The notes under the pieces: generated by a model
The model's input: only the letters and a program-made list of their open reading frames with translations
Database searches by the model: none
Told to the model about the DNA's origin: nothing
Translations under genes and position numbers: made by a program
Source: Oppiella nova
Taxonomy: Eukaryota; Arthropoda; Arachnida; Sarcoptiformes; Oppiidae
DNA length: 21,043 bases
Assembly (NCBI GenBank): GCA_905397405.1
Contig: CAJPVJ010000724.1
Coordinates: 1 to 21,043 of the forward strand
Reading direction: 5' to 3'
Shown here: positions 1 to 9,719 of the stretch, piece by piece
Layout: every line of letters starts with the position of its first letter
Position numbering within the stretch: the stretch's first letter is position 1

Positions 1-63
1 CACAAATATGAAAACATGTGTTGAAGTAGTGGTTCACATGAGACACATACACACGAAGAAGTT

Positions 64-553
64 ATGGACACCACCGATGAATTGATGACCGCAGATGAGC
101 TCCAGAAGTACTCCAAAGAGGTGCGCACGTCTTGATACCATATTTGATGAATTATCTTATCGGTGACCACTTTTATTCCTCAGGAACTGGTCGCTCGCAT
201 GTTGTCAATGCAGTCACACGTTAGACAACTGAAGAATATATTAAACAAAAGGAGTGGTAATAGTAGTGATGATAAGTGTCGGCCAAGAAGTGAACGTGAC
301 TTTGATTTCCGTAAATACAAGACGAGACATATCGCACTGAAAGTGCTATACTTGGGCTGGGATTACATGGGATTCGCCGCTCAAGAGGACAGTCATCACA
401 CGGTAGAGGCGGCCCTATTCGAGGCGCTCACGAAGACCCGACTCATCCGCACCCGTCAGACCTCTAACTATCACCGGTGCGGACGCACTGACAAAGGAGT
501 GTCCGCTTTCTCGCAGATTATATCACTCGACGTGAGAACTAATCTAAAGAGTG
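64..553 (+). CDS. PUS3: tRNA pseudouridine(38/39) synthase, 5' part only (exons 64-120 and 184-553)
   Basis: Pus3/Deg1 belongs to the TruA family and isomerises uridine to pseudouridine at positions 38/39 of the tRNA anticodon arm. Exon 1 (19 codons) opens at ATG 64, the first in-frame ATG after an in-frame TGA at 22-24. A 63-base intron (GTGCGC...CCTCAG, phase 0) leads to exon 2. The model shows an N-terminal basic, coiled-coil-like stretch (residues ~20-45), then the conserved run KTRHIALKVLYLGWDYMGFA, then EALTKTRLIRTRQTSNYHRC and GRTDKGVSAFSQIISLDVR. The Asp of GRTDKGV (model residue 122, codon 490-492) is the family's catalytic aspartate. The reading ends at a GTAAAG donor (554), phase 1, after ~142 residues, whereas the family is usually 400-480 residues. 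The later TruA core is nowhere in the window. Identity is confident; as placed the gene is truncated. Confidence 0.93.
121..183 (+). other. PUS3 intron 1 (63 bases)
   Basis: It begins GTGCGC and ends TTTTATTCCTCAG. It contains an in-frame TGA (133-135), so it must be removed for exon 1 to join exon 2. Phase 0. The very small size suggests a compact-intron genome. Confidence 0.8.
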
Positions 554-738
554 GTAAAGATTCTTATCACTCATTTAACGCTTTAATTTATTACCGCAAA
601 AATGCTTTACTTTATAATCGCTTCAGTTATATATTTACGACATTTGTTTTGATAGTAATTCAAAATAAGTGTTTTTGATTTTTTGTTAAGTATTTTATAA
701 CTAATTGGATAAATATTTGCTGTGTTTTTTGAATACAG
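554..738 (+). other. Intron-like junction between PUS3 and COG8 pieces
   Basis: The 185 AT-rich bases begin with a good donor (GTAAAG) and end with a good acceptor (TTTTTTGAATACAG), so they look like one intron. However, the donor is phase 1 (PUS3) and the acceptor phase 2 (COG8). Splicing here would run into TGA after about ten codons. The segment is therefore best read as the start of a PUS3 intron joined to the end of a COG8 intron, with the break at an unknown point inside. Confidence 0.6.
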
Positions 739-3057
739 ATTTGAGGCATCGATACAGAGTTTTACGTTGACTTCGCACTCAATCAATACGTCCGCACCAC
801 TACTGGTCGGGTCGGTCACCGATGACCAGGTATTTAGAGTTTAATGGATTAATAAAATCTATTATTTTTTGTTTGCTAATCCATTGCTAACTCTGTGTGT
901 ATTATCTCGACCATAGGGTGAGAATGAGTTGATACCACCGACGAGTTTACTGGAGTTTCCACTGTTGGCTCACTATTGTAACGATATATTGAGCGCAATG
1001 AATGAAATACGGCGGACAACGCCACTGTCTATTATCGGATCCCTGGCCAACACGTTGAACGAGTCTTTCCAACGAGTCTCCACTGCGATCACCAAATATT
1101 TTAGGTATTTTGAGGTCTAAATTGTTTGTTTGAAGTTTTGAGTGAAACCGCAAAACTGATCGTTTGTATGCAAATTATATGTTAAACAAACGCTCAACTC
1201 TTTTAGACGTTATAAAAGCAAAACACAAAACCATAAGTTGAATGACTGAATGACTGACGGCAGGAATGTCTGTGTGTTTAATGACAGCAATCCGTCGTTT
1301 AATTTTTATAAACAACTGATTTATTTATGTTTTTTATTTTACTATATATTCGGCGATATATTCTGTGTTTTTGTTTTTTCTCTCCCAATTGGAGCCTTAT
1401 TTTAATTATAGTTTGTGTCAACCCTTTCACTCATTTGCCAGAAGAGACGTCTCGCTCCTAATGCCTTGGATTTAATTTTTTAAAACATTTGTTGAGCGAT
1501 ACGTTAAGACTGTTCTGTCAGTTAATCTCTTAAATCAATTAAATGATAACTTATTGTTTCCCGTCTGGTCTGAGGTCTCAAAAGAGTTTGATATCGTTTT
1601 ATGGTTTCACGACTCTCTCTCTCTCTCTCTTATCTATTAAATATATTCCTTGCGATCCCATTCCTAAATGGATTTCAATTTATTTTTTCACAATTCGTAT
1701 CGTTTGCTTAGCGAAAGAAATATTGTTCCCATTCTTTACTCAAAATACTTTAAACAGACATTTAGTTTTAGATTCAATGAGAAATCATTTACTAATAGTT
1801 GTCTTTACCAGTGATTAGTTGCGAGTAATATCGTGTGTGTGTTATGTATTTCCCTCAGCAATATCTCTCTCGCAATGAATTATAGATTTTTTGTGTGCTT
1901 TTATTTTTATGTTTTAATATTTATGTTTTGAATTTTCTGTGCGTTTCTATTATTAAAGCCGTATTTCATTGACTTTCTTGTCTGAGAGGATTGTAATACA
2001 CTTATAGTCTGTATATAAATAGAGAGACGGGTTCGCAGACAGGGCTAGAAAATCAATACATTTTGCAGACAATCCTCTCATACACTACTCGTTGTGTATC
2101 ATCTATTTTGCTCATTCTTTCTGTGAATAATCATTTTATTTTATCACTTCCGTTCCCAACCATTGATTTTCATAATCTTTTTTATATTTCGTGAATTGAG
2201 AGAAATTCTGGTGAATTTGCAAATGACTGGTATTTCCCCGCGATATTAGTGGCAATAGTTTATATACAATTTTATGCACACTTTTTTATGTTTAATTATG
2301 TAATGTATGAATGCATACCTCAATATCGATTTTATATTAAAGTTTATTTAATAGTATGAAACGGAATCACTATTTTTAGATTCTTTCAGTCTCTCTCTCT
2401 CTCTAGAATTATAAGAATTATTTCTTTAGTTACAAGTCATTAAGCATTTAGTCTTCACTTAAATACACAGTAGTATTGAAATATTTTTTACGCAATAAAA
2501 GTGTATTTTTGTAATTAATTAGCGACTGAAATGAGAGAAACCGTTCAAATGATTTATATATTCCTAATTAACACAAGAATCTCATAAAACACTTTTTTTT
2601 GCTTAAGAAATCATTTTTTCGTTGAGCAAATACTTTTCGAGAGAAAATTCCTGAACTTATTCACAGAATTCTTATATACTTTTTGGTGTGCCTTAGGACT
2701 GAAGACACGGGTCTATCGGGCAGTGAACGCGAAGTTCTGCACCGATTCTGCAATCAATATACCGGCGAACTATTGCCACATCTGTGCAAATGCTTTCACC
2801 GCATACTACCCATGCAATCGGTGGCCAACTTGTTGGGCGTGTCGGCCATCGAGTTTATCAAAGTGAAGGACCAGTTCCCGGCCATCAACGTGGCAGCCAT
2901 TGTCGAGCCCATCAACAGATTATTGCCGTCGCATAGTGTGGTGACAGGCGATGAGCGACAACAACAGCCACCCGTCAGACCATCGCATGTGTCGACAATG
3001 AGTGAGACAACAATTGGTGACAAACCGTCTGTCGAGTCGGAAGTGGCTGTCCAATGA
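739..3057 (+). CDS. COG8: Conserved oligomeric Golgi complex subunit 8, 3' part only (exons 739-829, 917-1104, 2697-3057)
   Basis: COG8 (Dor1-like family) is a subunit of lobe B of the COG tethering complex, which captures retrograde vesicles at the Golgi. Three exons join cleanly: 739-829 (enters phase 2, ends phase 0), 917-1104 (ends phase 2) and 2697-3057 (stop TGA 3055-3057), giving ~212 residues. The exons read FEASIQSFTLTSHS..., then PPTSLLEFPLLAHYCNDILS, closely matching the LLEFPPLA..NNIL block of animal COG8, then SGSEREVLHRFCNQYTGELL and the AIVEPINRLLP block near the C-terminus. The last ~30 residues are a polar, Gln/Ser/Thr-rich tail, as usual in this family. Animal COG8 is ~600 residues, so roughly the first two thirds are missing upstream. 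Identity is confident; the locus is incomplete. Confidence 0.92.
830..916 (+). other. COG8 intron (87 bases)
   Basis: GTATTT donor after ...GATGACCAG, acceptor CGACCATAG, phase 0. Removing it joins DDQ to GENELIPP in one open frame. Confidence 0.8.
1613..1630. repeat. (CT)9 microsatellite
   Basis: Pure CT tract in the COG8 intron. Confidence 0.95.
1983..2080. repeat. 12-base inverted repeat enclosing a TATA-like box
   Basis: Arms TGAGAGGATTGT (1983-1994) and ACAATCCTCTCA (2069-2080) are perfect reverse complements 74 bases apart. Between them lies TATAAATA (2013-2020). It sits inside the long COG8 intron. It could fold as an imperfect hairpin or be a nested promoter; neither is established. 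Confidence 0.5.
2391..2404. repeat. (CT)7 microsatellite
   Basis: Pure CT tract in the COG8 intron, 292 bases before its acceptor. Confidence 0.9.
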
Positions 3058-3171
3058 TTTTTGTGGAAATATGTATTTTTATTTATTTTTTTAAACACTT
3101 ATTATTTTAGTCATACTTTTTATTTAAATACTAATATATTTATTGAGAATAATAATGAATTTATTCAATGA

Positions 3172-3177
3172 ATTAAA
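3172..3177 (+). terminator. Possible COG8 poly(A) signal ATTAAA
   Basis: This common AATAAA variant lies 115 bases after the COG8 stop, followed by T/G-rich sequence around 3230-3260. It is a weak call in AT-rich DNA. Confidence 0.3.
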
Positions 3178-3436
3178 AAGTGTCTCGCTAATAATTTATG
3201 AACCGAATAGCGATCTCAATATTTATGCAGTATTTTGTGAATAATTGTTTTTCTGATTGATTTGTCGCGAAGAATGTCTGGTTCTGTCAAAAGACATATT
3301 CCATACAAAACGCCAGACGTTTCACGAATACATTTCACAGTTGTTTAATCCCAGTGTAAAACGGGAAACCCTTTCACACCATACATACGAGACACACACA
3401 CACACCTACTGTCTCGTGTACTCATTCTTTGCTCTC

Positions 3437-3440
<4 letters not shown>

Positions 3441-3471
<31 letters not shown>
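3441..3471. repeat. (CT)15 microsatellite followed by AG
   Basis: Pure CT tract running directly into CTCAGGAG, so it reads like a polypyrimidine tract plus 3' splice site on the + strand. Confidence 0.95.
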
Positions 3472-3473
<2 letters not shown>

Positions 3474-4165
3474 GAGTTGTGTCAACTATTATCTAAGAGG
3501 AATCGACCGTCTGTTCTGATTGCACAGTCTGTCTGTCTCTGAGTGGTAACAACTGACTGCACAGAAAGCTTCTCCGGTTTATAGATACAACACACTTGTA
3601 GTGTCTATTATATACAACAGTAGTGTATATTTATATAATAGTATTTGCATTAATTAAAAGTGCATTTCATTTCGACACAGAGTTTATGCACTGAAATACT
3701 GAGTCTATGTCTGCGATGGTTACGAATGGAGTGGAATAGGAATCGATGGATTAGTTTAGTGTCTGAAGTGGTGTCGCCCATGTAGTTGAGACACAAAAAC
3801 CCGTTCAGACATCGGGAATGGCATTTAAATCAATAAATGTGGAGTTCCTATTATTTTAAGTGTAGGGTTAGGGGTCTATAGTGTATATTGCAGTGTAAAT
3901 ATGTGACTAATTGTGTGGTATTTCTATGCAGTCGGTACTCTATTTTAGTATACATTAAGTGGTATTTCAGTTGAAAACCGATTCAAACACAAATCCCGGT
4001 GCAAAACACAGTGTGTAATACTGACTGCGCATTTAGCACCAGTAGTAAAACTAAACTGAACAGTGTATATAGCTAATGCTAATACTATGGGGAACAGAGT
4101 TGTAGCGTATTAATACACATACGTATTCTTTAGGCACAGAATATGATTATGATTGCAGTGAATGC

Positions 4166-4189
4166 GAGAGAGAGAGAGAGAGAGAGAGA
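4166..4189. repeat. (GA)12 microsatellite
   Basis: Pure GA tract, with a shorter impure GA run just downstream (4195-4204). Confidence 0.95.
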
Positions 4190-4518
4190 CGACACAGAGA
4201 GAGAATGTAGAGCACAGGCAGTATTGCCACTGCAATGAGCAACCATTTGTCTGATGCAATTGGCGTACAATTGGTTTTGTGTGGCGCACAACCATCCACT
4301 CCGCAAACCCATTAACGGCTAATCACTTCCAGCGAAGAGTACGTGCAATACTTCCGTATGTATTGACATTATGTTTGCAAAACGATTGTCTCATGTCTTG
4401 AAATAAGTTGTTTTCAATTGTTTTTCGCGTAATATTTCGCGACAGAATCGCAATGTTTTTCCAAAAGCGCTAATCATATGACTGACTCATATTCCGCATG
4501 TCGTCCCATACATGCCAT

Positions 4519-4520
<2 letters not shown>

Positions 4521-4545
<25 letters not shown>
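4521..4545. repeat. (CT)12 microsatellite
   Basis: Pure CT tract ending in a C-rich stretch. Confidence 0.95.
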
Positions 4546-4550
<5 letters not shown>

Positions 4551-4941
4551 TCTCTAACTGTTCCTTATATTCCATTCGTTGCGAGCCATCGATGCCCAGA
4601 ATATTCCGCATATTCTGTGAGTATTATATCTATTGATATCCAAACGTTATGTTTAAATGTCAGTCGAGAGGAAAAACAAGAAGAAAAAAGTAAAGCAAAG
4701 AGAGAGTGAAATACATGTTATGCTAAGACTGAGTCACAAATTCTGGGTTTTTCCACACAATTGTGAACTATTGTTATAATTTCTGTACTCATTTCACTTG
4801 ATATAACCTTTAAGTTTATATAACGAAAAGTGTTTGTCTCGCTGTATATATTGTGGTATAAATAAATTGTTGGGTAAATTCAATGACCTGTCAGCTAACG
4901 GTTGGCTCGTCTCTGGGATCGATACCGGAAAAACTCATGAC

Positions 4942-4945
<4 letters not shown>

Positions 4946-4983
<38 letters not shown>

Positions 4984-5026
4984 AAGTCTATATAAAGGCT
5001 TGAAATTTGTGATATAAAAGTCAAAC
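4946..5026 (+). promoter_or_regulatory. Candidate core promoter: CT/GA tract, two TATA boxes, initiator-like TCAAAC
   Basis: A 36-base CT tract (4946-4981), which would bind GAGA-type factors, is followed by TATATAAAGG (4989-4998), a second TATAAAAG (5013-5020) and TCAAAC (5021-5026) about 30 bases after the first TATA box. In arthropods this order fits a TATA promoter with a GAGA element. There is no transcript evidence, and TATA-like strings are common in AT-rich DNA. Confidence 0.3.
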
Positions 5027-5184
5027 TTCTGGCCAACATTTTATTCTCTCAATAAAATTGACAACAAAAAACATTATATACTGAATGTAAATATATTATA
5101 TCGCATAATATCACAAAAAGTAATGATAGACACAAATTAATTCCCGGATTCATCACAAAACAAGTCTACAAATGCCACGAATGA
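5027..5184 (+). other. Possible short 5' exon ending at a GTAAGT donor
   Basis: Downstream of the candidate promoter, ATG 5172 opens MPRM and reaches an optimal donor (A|GTAAGT at 5185) in phase 1. It could be a first exon of a long-intron gene or a 5' UTR exon with a tiny upstream frame. It does not join in frame with the 8090-8231 segment, so at most it would be 5' UTR for that model. Speculative. Confidence 0.15.
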
Positions 5185-5703
5185 GTAAGTCTTTTGCTGT
5201 TGTTTTGTGTGTATTTTTCTAATTTTTCAAACAAAAAACCAAAAATCAAAAATATAATTTATTATTATTACTTAAATATAATATTATTTTATGGCAATAC
5301 TTTTATAAACTAGTAGTTTAGTGGTAGAGACATACACGCTGTATAGTGTCAATAGATGTGTAAGTTTTGTTGAGCACTTTTTAATGCTTTTATATGAGTT
5401 TATGTTTGAAATGTTTTTTATTTCACAATTTATACATTATATTAATTGTTTGGCTTTTCATTATTATTGTAATTTTTGTAGTACTTCTTATGAAAAAACT
5501 TTTCACTCGTTTCTCTGTGTATTTCATGCATTCATTCATTGCATGCGATGAATGAGCAGTGAATCAGAAAATTCTTATGAATTCATTAAACTTATTATGA
5601 CTTTAGAGACAGACATTGAGTTAAGCCTAAAGTGAGGATAGAGTGAAGGGAAGGCAACTCACAGCCAGTTCTCGACTCGATAGACAACTGTTGTCTCTCT
5701 TGG

Positions 5704-5728
5704 TCTCTCTCTCTCTCTCTCTCTCTCT
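5704..5728. repeat. (CT)12 microsatellite
   Basis: Pure TC/CT tract. Confidence 0.95.
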
Positions 5729-5840
5729 AAGAACTCGGTTCCAAATAATAGATAATTTATGTTTTATTATAAAAAATCATTAACAAAATTATTTGTTAAC
5801 TTATTTTCTCCTCCACTCTCTTAATGTTTATTTAATGTCT

Positions 5841-5842
<2 letters not shown>

Positions 5843-5872
<30 letters not shown>
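5843..5872. repeat. (CT)15 microsatellite followed by AG
   Basis: Pure tract running into CTCAGTGAG, again splice-acceptor-like on the + strand. Confidence 0.95.
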
Positions 5873-5875
<3 letters not shown>

Positions 5876-6358
5876 GAGAGTATTCCGAAAATATATCTGA
5901 ATATCCGCACAACAACTCTGAGTCCAAAGTCTATTATTTGTTTTGCTTCGCAAATAGTGTTGTTTAGGTCTGGAGTTAACAGACTGTCAGACAGGATAGC
6001 GAGCGGTTGCGATGATATACTCTATGCATACATACATACGATACCATTATAATACTGTAGAGAATTGAAGTTTTTCGCAATTTAGATATAGTTTTGACGA
6101 AAACATTATTTCGTCTTTAAAAACACGTCAAAGAATTGTAATTAAGAAATTAAATGCAGAGTAAGTAAAGAGAGAGAGAATAGTGGAGGGAATCGGAGAA
6201 AAATAAATACTATTAGCAAAAAATAAGCACAAAAAACATATAATACTATGGGTTTTGGAGAGCGCACGCAAATTGACAGACAAGTCACTCGACTGTCGAC
6301 TCAATTGCCTAACAGTCAGTCATCGGTAGAGAGAATTGAATGCTTAGAAACAAAACAT

Positions 6359-6366
6359 TGAGAGAG

Positions 6367-6397
<31 letters not shown>

Positions 6398-6399
6398 GA
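6359..6399. repeat. Interrupted GA/GAAA microsatellite
   Basis: GA units flank a short GAAA run (6369-6380); the tract is imperfect. Confidence 0.9.
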
Positions 6400-7148
6400 T
6401 TTGCCTTATTCTCTCTCCAATATGTTCTTCACTCCAGTTGTTTGTGTGGCGCTCGAGTCGCCGGTATGTGTGCCCACCCAGGGATGGCGAGCGGGGGCTG
6501 GTATTTAGTCGCAGCAATGAGTTAATTGAAAACAATGTCTATAAAAGTTTTTTCCTACTCTCGAAACAATATTTCACTGGAAAATACACTATTAAATAAT
6601 ACAAACAAACTCTCGTAAACTCTTAACCAAGTAATTCATAGCCTAGATATGGGAAGTATATATATAAATATTTGCCCGCATTTTGCGCTGAAAACTCATA
6701 TTTAATTGTAAAATAGATTACGAGAAAATTTTTTTCGAAAGAGTTATAAGTTTGTATATAAATGTGTAGTGCACTGCAAATCCCAGGCCAGTCACGAGAT
6801 CCATGTTACACATATGAAAATTATACTACAGAATAGTGCAGTTTAAATGCTATATATTCTGTGTGTGTTTAGCGAGTGAATAGCAATTGAGGGGGGATTT
6901 GCTTATGTAATGCCATCATAGCTATTACATACACACACACAACACATCTGAAGTTTTATATAGTGTATGGCATAACACACACTCACAACCATATAATGTA
7001 CTCTAGAGTTGAGGTTATAGTAGAGTTGGAGAACTATTTTTCTTGGAAACTCGTTTGACGTATGAATTGCTGGGATTCCCGAGAATTCGCCAATCAATAC
7101 AGTGCTTAGGCTATAGTTTTTACGGCTCATACACTCACAGACATACAG

Positions 7149-7173
7149 CCATACCATACCATACCATACCATT
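7149..7173. repeat. CCATA pentanucleotide tandem repeat
   Basis: Four perfect CCATA units followed by a partial CCATT unit. Confidence 0.9.
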
Positions 7174-7243
7174 CCTACAGCAACTCCAAAGTTTTATTGC
7201 ACTCTAGCCCTACACCAGTGTATGTCTGGAGCAGACAGAGGCA

Positions 7244-7307
7244 GTGGTGGCGGTGTTGGAGTTGGTGGTGGTGTTGGTGTTGGTGGTGGTGCTGCTGCTG
7301 GTGCTGT
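7244..7307. repeat. GGT/GTT-rich minisatellite (Gly-Val coding capacity)
   Basis: Irregular repeats built from GGTGTTGGTGTT and GGTGGTGGT, ending in GCTGCTGCT. The + frame from 7222 would encode Gly-Val then Ala runs; the minus strand would encode Pro/Thr/Ala runs. No splice or start context makes it convincing as an exon. Confidence 0.6.
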
Positions 7308-7655
7308 TACTACGAGTGCTACGGAGTCGGAGTCGGTGTGTATATACTCTCTCTGGCAGTGTGTGCGACGATATACTCGCAAAACATACACACATTTCTC
7401 AGTCACTGTCTCACTCGCCACCAGAAAAGTCTCAATACTTTGCTTCATATGTCTGTCCCTTTTTCTAGCTCTCTCTCCAAACCTCTATTCCATACCATTT
7501 TCTATGGCACTGGTATTTAAAGGCCAGACTATTCTCAATCTTTCTCTATCCCTAAGATGTACTCCACGTCTAACTTATAGTGAACTTTGGTCTCTCATCC
7601 AAACATTTATTTTTCTCAAAAGAGTTTTCATTAGAACATAAAACACTTAAACTGT

Positions 7656-7671
7656 TCTCTCTCTCTCTCTC
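7656..7671. repeat. (CT)8 microsatellite
   Basis: Short pure tract followed by C-rich and further CT sequence to about 7683. Confidence 0.9.
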
Positions 7672-7866
7672 CCCTTCTCTCTCAATGCTCTCTCACACGA
7701 GTCTAACGTTCAGTTTGTTTTGCAAACAAAACGCAAATGTTTTGGCAAAACATTATAATTTTCTTATGAATACATTAAGTGATATTTTTCTTTTGACTTA
7801 TATATTGAAGTTCTTGAAGTGTTTGAGAATTTTTTGTTCAAATTATTATGAATACCAAACTTCATG

Positions 7867-7871
<5 letters not shown>

Positions 7872-7908
<37 letters not shown>
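7872..7908. repeat. (CT)18 microsatellite
   Basis: One of the longest pure tracts in the window. Confidence 0.95.
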
Positions 7909-7909
<1 letters not shown>

Positions 7910-8089
7910 GCACTTCCCCTCCCATTCCCTCTGTTGGCAACTCTATTGCCACACATATATGAATGTCCTCTAACTCCGCAAAAATTAGTTCATTTATGTT
8001 AATAAGTATTACTTTATTTTTCATTTTAATTAACACTCGATGTCATCGCCACAAACTTGTCGTCGAAAATGAAATAATATTTTCAACAG

Positions 8090-8231
8090 AAGTATATATC
8101 GTTTAATAAGAAAAATTATTAATTCAAGCAAAAAATCTTATGAAGAATTTTCTGGAAAACGAAAGAAATCTCTTGTTTCTAACCAAACGACTGGACGAAC
8201 GACTTGTGTCGCAAAAACTACATTTCCAAAG
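8090..8231 (+). CDS. Candidate exon of an unrecognised gene (coding from ATG 8140)
   Basis: The segment is bounded by a good acceptor (ATTTTCAACAG, ending 8089) and a strong donor (AAAG|GTATGT, 8232). ATG 8140 opens 30 codons plus two bases to the donor, with in-frame TAA codons just upstream (8104-8109), so bases 8090-8139 would be 5' UTR. The peptide begins MKNFLENERN and continues LLFLTKRLDERLVSQKLHFQ: charged, Leu-rich and helical, like a coiled coil. Codon choice (CTG, GAC, GTG, TCG) differs from the AT-rich surroundings. A second frame is also open across the segment (47 codons, Ser/Lys/Thr-rich), which weakens the choice. The donor is phase 2, matching the acceptor at 20437. The family is unknown. 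Confidence 0.35.
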
Positions 8232-8466
8232 GTATGTCAAAAAATAAAACAAAACTTTTTTTGCTTTTTAATATTCACTTTAATATATATCATATGTTTT
8301 GTTACGTAAGTGTTATTCAACTCCGGGTTATATGTCTACTATTTCTAGACATTATTACTTTTTTTGTGCTGAACTCTAATACTATTTACTGAAACGATAT
8401 TTTTTAGCCATTAAATAGATTTTTATATTTAAATAAATTGTTTCTCGAAAACAATATTATAAATAT

Positions 8467-8522
8467 AATGTTGATGTTTACAATCAATTTCTACAAACTA
8501 TTTGTACATAAACATCAATATT
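8467..8522. repeat. Imperfect inverted repeat
   Basis: Arms 8467-8480 (AATGTTGATGTTTA) and 8509-8522 (TAAACATCAATATT) pair with one non-Watson-Crick position around a 28-base loop. Weaker pairing continues outward on both sides for about 15 bases. No function is indicated. Confidence 0.4.
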
Positions 8523-9023
8523 ATTTCAAATATAATTATTGATTAAATTATACGGCAATCAAATGGTTTGCGAAACAAATTCATTGCGAAATACAAATCG
8601 CATGTAAAAACATAAATAGGGGTTTGTGCCAAAAAAAAGTGTGCGAAGAGTTGTGTCTTTAAAATACTAATTTATAACTAAAAGACTTTTTATTATGAAA
8701 AGAAAAACTTGAAATAACTTTTAAAATATTTCATTTCGTATGAGAGATATATAAGTTATATATATTTCGCCCGCAATTTATGGCTCAAATTTTATGACCA
8801 ATTTTTTCGGTCATTTTTCTCTCCTTTTTATATGCGTTTATCTCTCTTATCGTATATAAAAAGACAATCTCTTTATGTGTTTTAAGACAAAAAGTGAATT
8901 AATTTTATATTTGAAACTCAAATAATTATTTCCGTAGGCGTTGGGAAACAACACGTAAGGGAAACGACAGACAGTTAGCGATAGATTGGATGTGAGAATA
9001 AAAGAGATTATGAAATACATGTT

Positions 9024-9039
9024 GAGAGAGAGAGAGAGA
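9024..9039. repeat. (GA)8 microsatellite
   Basis: Short pure GA tract. Confidence 0.9.
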
Positions 9040-9650
9040 ATGGTTATATGGCTAAATAAGAGAGGGACAGACATGTGTTCAGGGTCTTCAGGTACATTAT
9101 TACAAACACACAAATTTTGGGGGATTTTTTTGCCGCAATGAAAATGAAAGGAAGTCAAGGGGCGATATATTTGGCAATACATATAATATATGACGTATCG
9201 ATAATTTATTAAATGCTGGAGAGAAAGGTATAAACATAATACAATAGTAATATGTATACCGACTGAGAGCACAGGCATGTAGAGCGCGGGGGTTACTATC
9301 ACTCCATCATTAGGCCATTCATAGGAATCAATGAGTTTTGGTCTCGAAAATGCAATTTATATGTAAAGTTTCGTTGAATTTATTTTTAGTCCTTATAAAT
9401 ACTATACACACATCTCGTGTCACGAAAATACCACCGATTTATTAATACAATATATTTTATTTGTCAGATAATAGTTTAATCTAATTGTCTAAACAAAACA
9501 GTTTTCTAAGTTGAAAAGTGTTTGCAATATTTTTTTTCCCATTGACGCAATGATTACGCATATATGTGCCATACATTTGAGTGCTTTATTGTAGAGGTAC
9601 GGTATGTTTTATTGCCCCCGAAATATATATACCGTATATATAACTTTATA

Positions 9651-9719
9651 TTCTCTCTCTCTCTCTCTCCCTCCCTCTCTCGTCATCCCTTTCCTCCATC
9701 CACTCTCTCTCTCTCTCTC
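9651..9719. repeat. Compound CT microsatellite with C-rich interruptions
   Basis: Two CT tracts (about 9651-9681 and 9702-9719) separated by a pyrimidine-rich segment. The pyrimidine strand bias continues to about 9750. Confidence 0.9.

Larger units (their letters stand above)
1105..2696 (+). other. Long COG8 intron (1592 bases)
   Basis: Donor AG|GTATTT at 1105 and acceptor GTGCCTTAG ending 2696. Phase 2 on both sides restores Arg and joins TKYF-R-TEDTG. It is about twenty times longer than the other introns here. It holds CT tracts at 1613-1630 and 2391-2404 and an inverted repeat around a TATA-like box (1983-2080). No open frame in it resembles a known protein. Confidence 0.75.
3058..4945. 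other. COG8 3' flank and non-coding stretch
   Basis: After the COG8 stop I find no recognisable gene. The stretch holds CT tracts at 3441-3471 and 4521-4545 and a GA tract at 4166-4189. A segment at 3257-3400 has higher GC and coding-like codon choice in two frames but no known match. Open frames over the CT tracts (Leu-Ser repeats) are products of the microsatellites. Confidence 0.6.
5185..8089. other. Non-coding, microsatellite-rich stretch
   Basis: I see no gene here. Contents are CT tracts at 5704-5728, 5843-5872, 7656-7671 and 7872-7908; a GA-rich tract at 6359-6399; a CCATA pentanucleotide run at 7149-7173; and a GGT/GTT-rich minisatellite at 7244-7307. Long open frames at 7197-7641 arise because the GGT/GTT minisatellite and CT tracts lack stops. 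Confidence 0.6.

Noticed and set aside
64-3057. A functional PUS3-COG8 fusion gene
   Set aside because: The best donor after the PUS3 exon is phase 1 and the COG8 acceptor is phase 2; joining them gives a stop after about ten codons. No phase-2 donor of reasonable quality was found between them.
3257-3496. Leu-Ser-rich open frames over CT/GA tracts (also 4110-4312, 4512-4709, 6340-6535, 7580-8036, 9564-9876, 12375-12683, 14634-14846)
   Set aside because: Pure CT or GA tracts have no stop codons and lengthen any frame crossing them; the Leu-Ser or Arg-Glu runs are simply the repeat translated.
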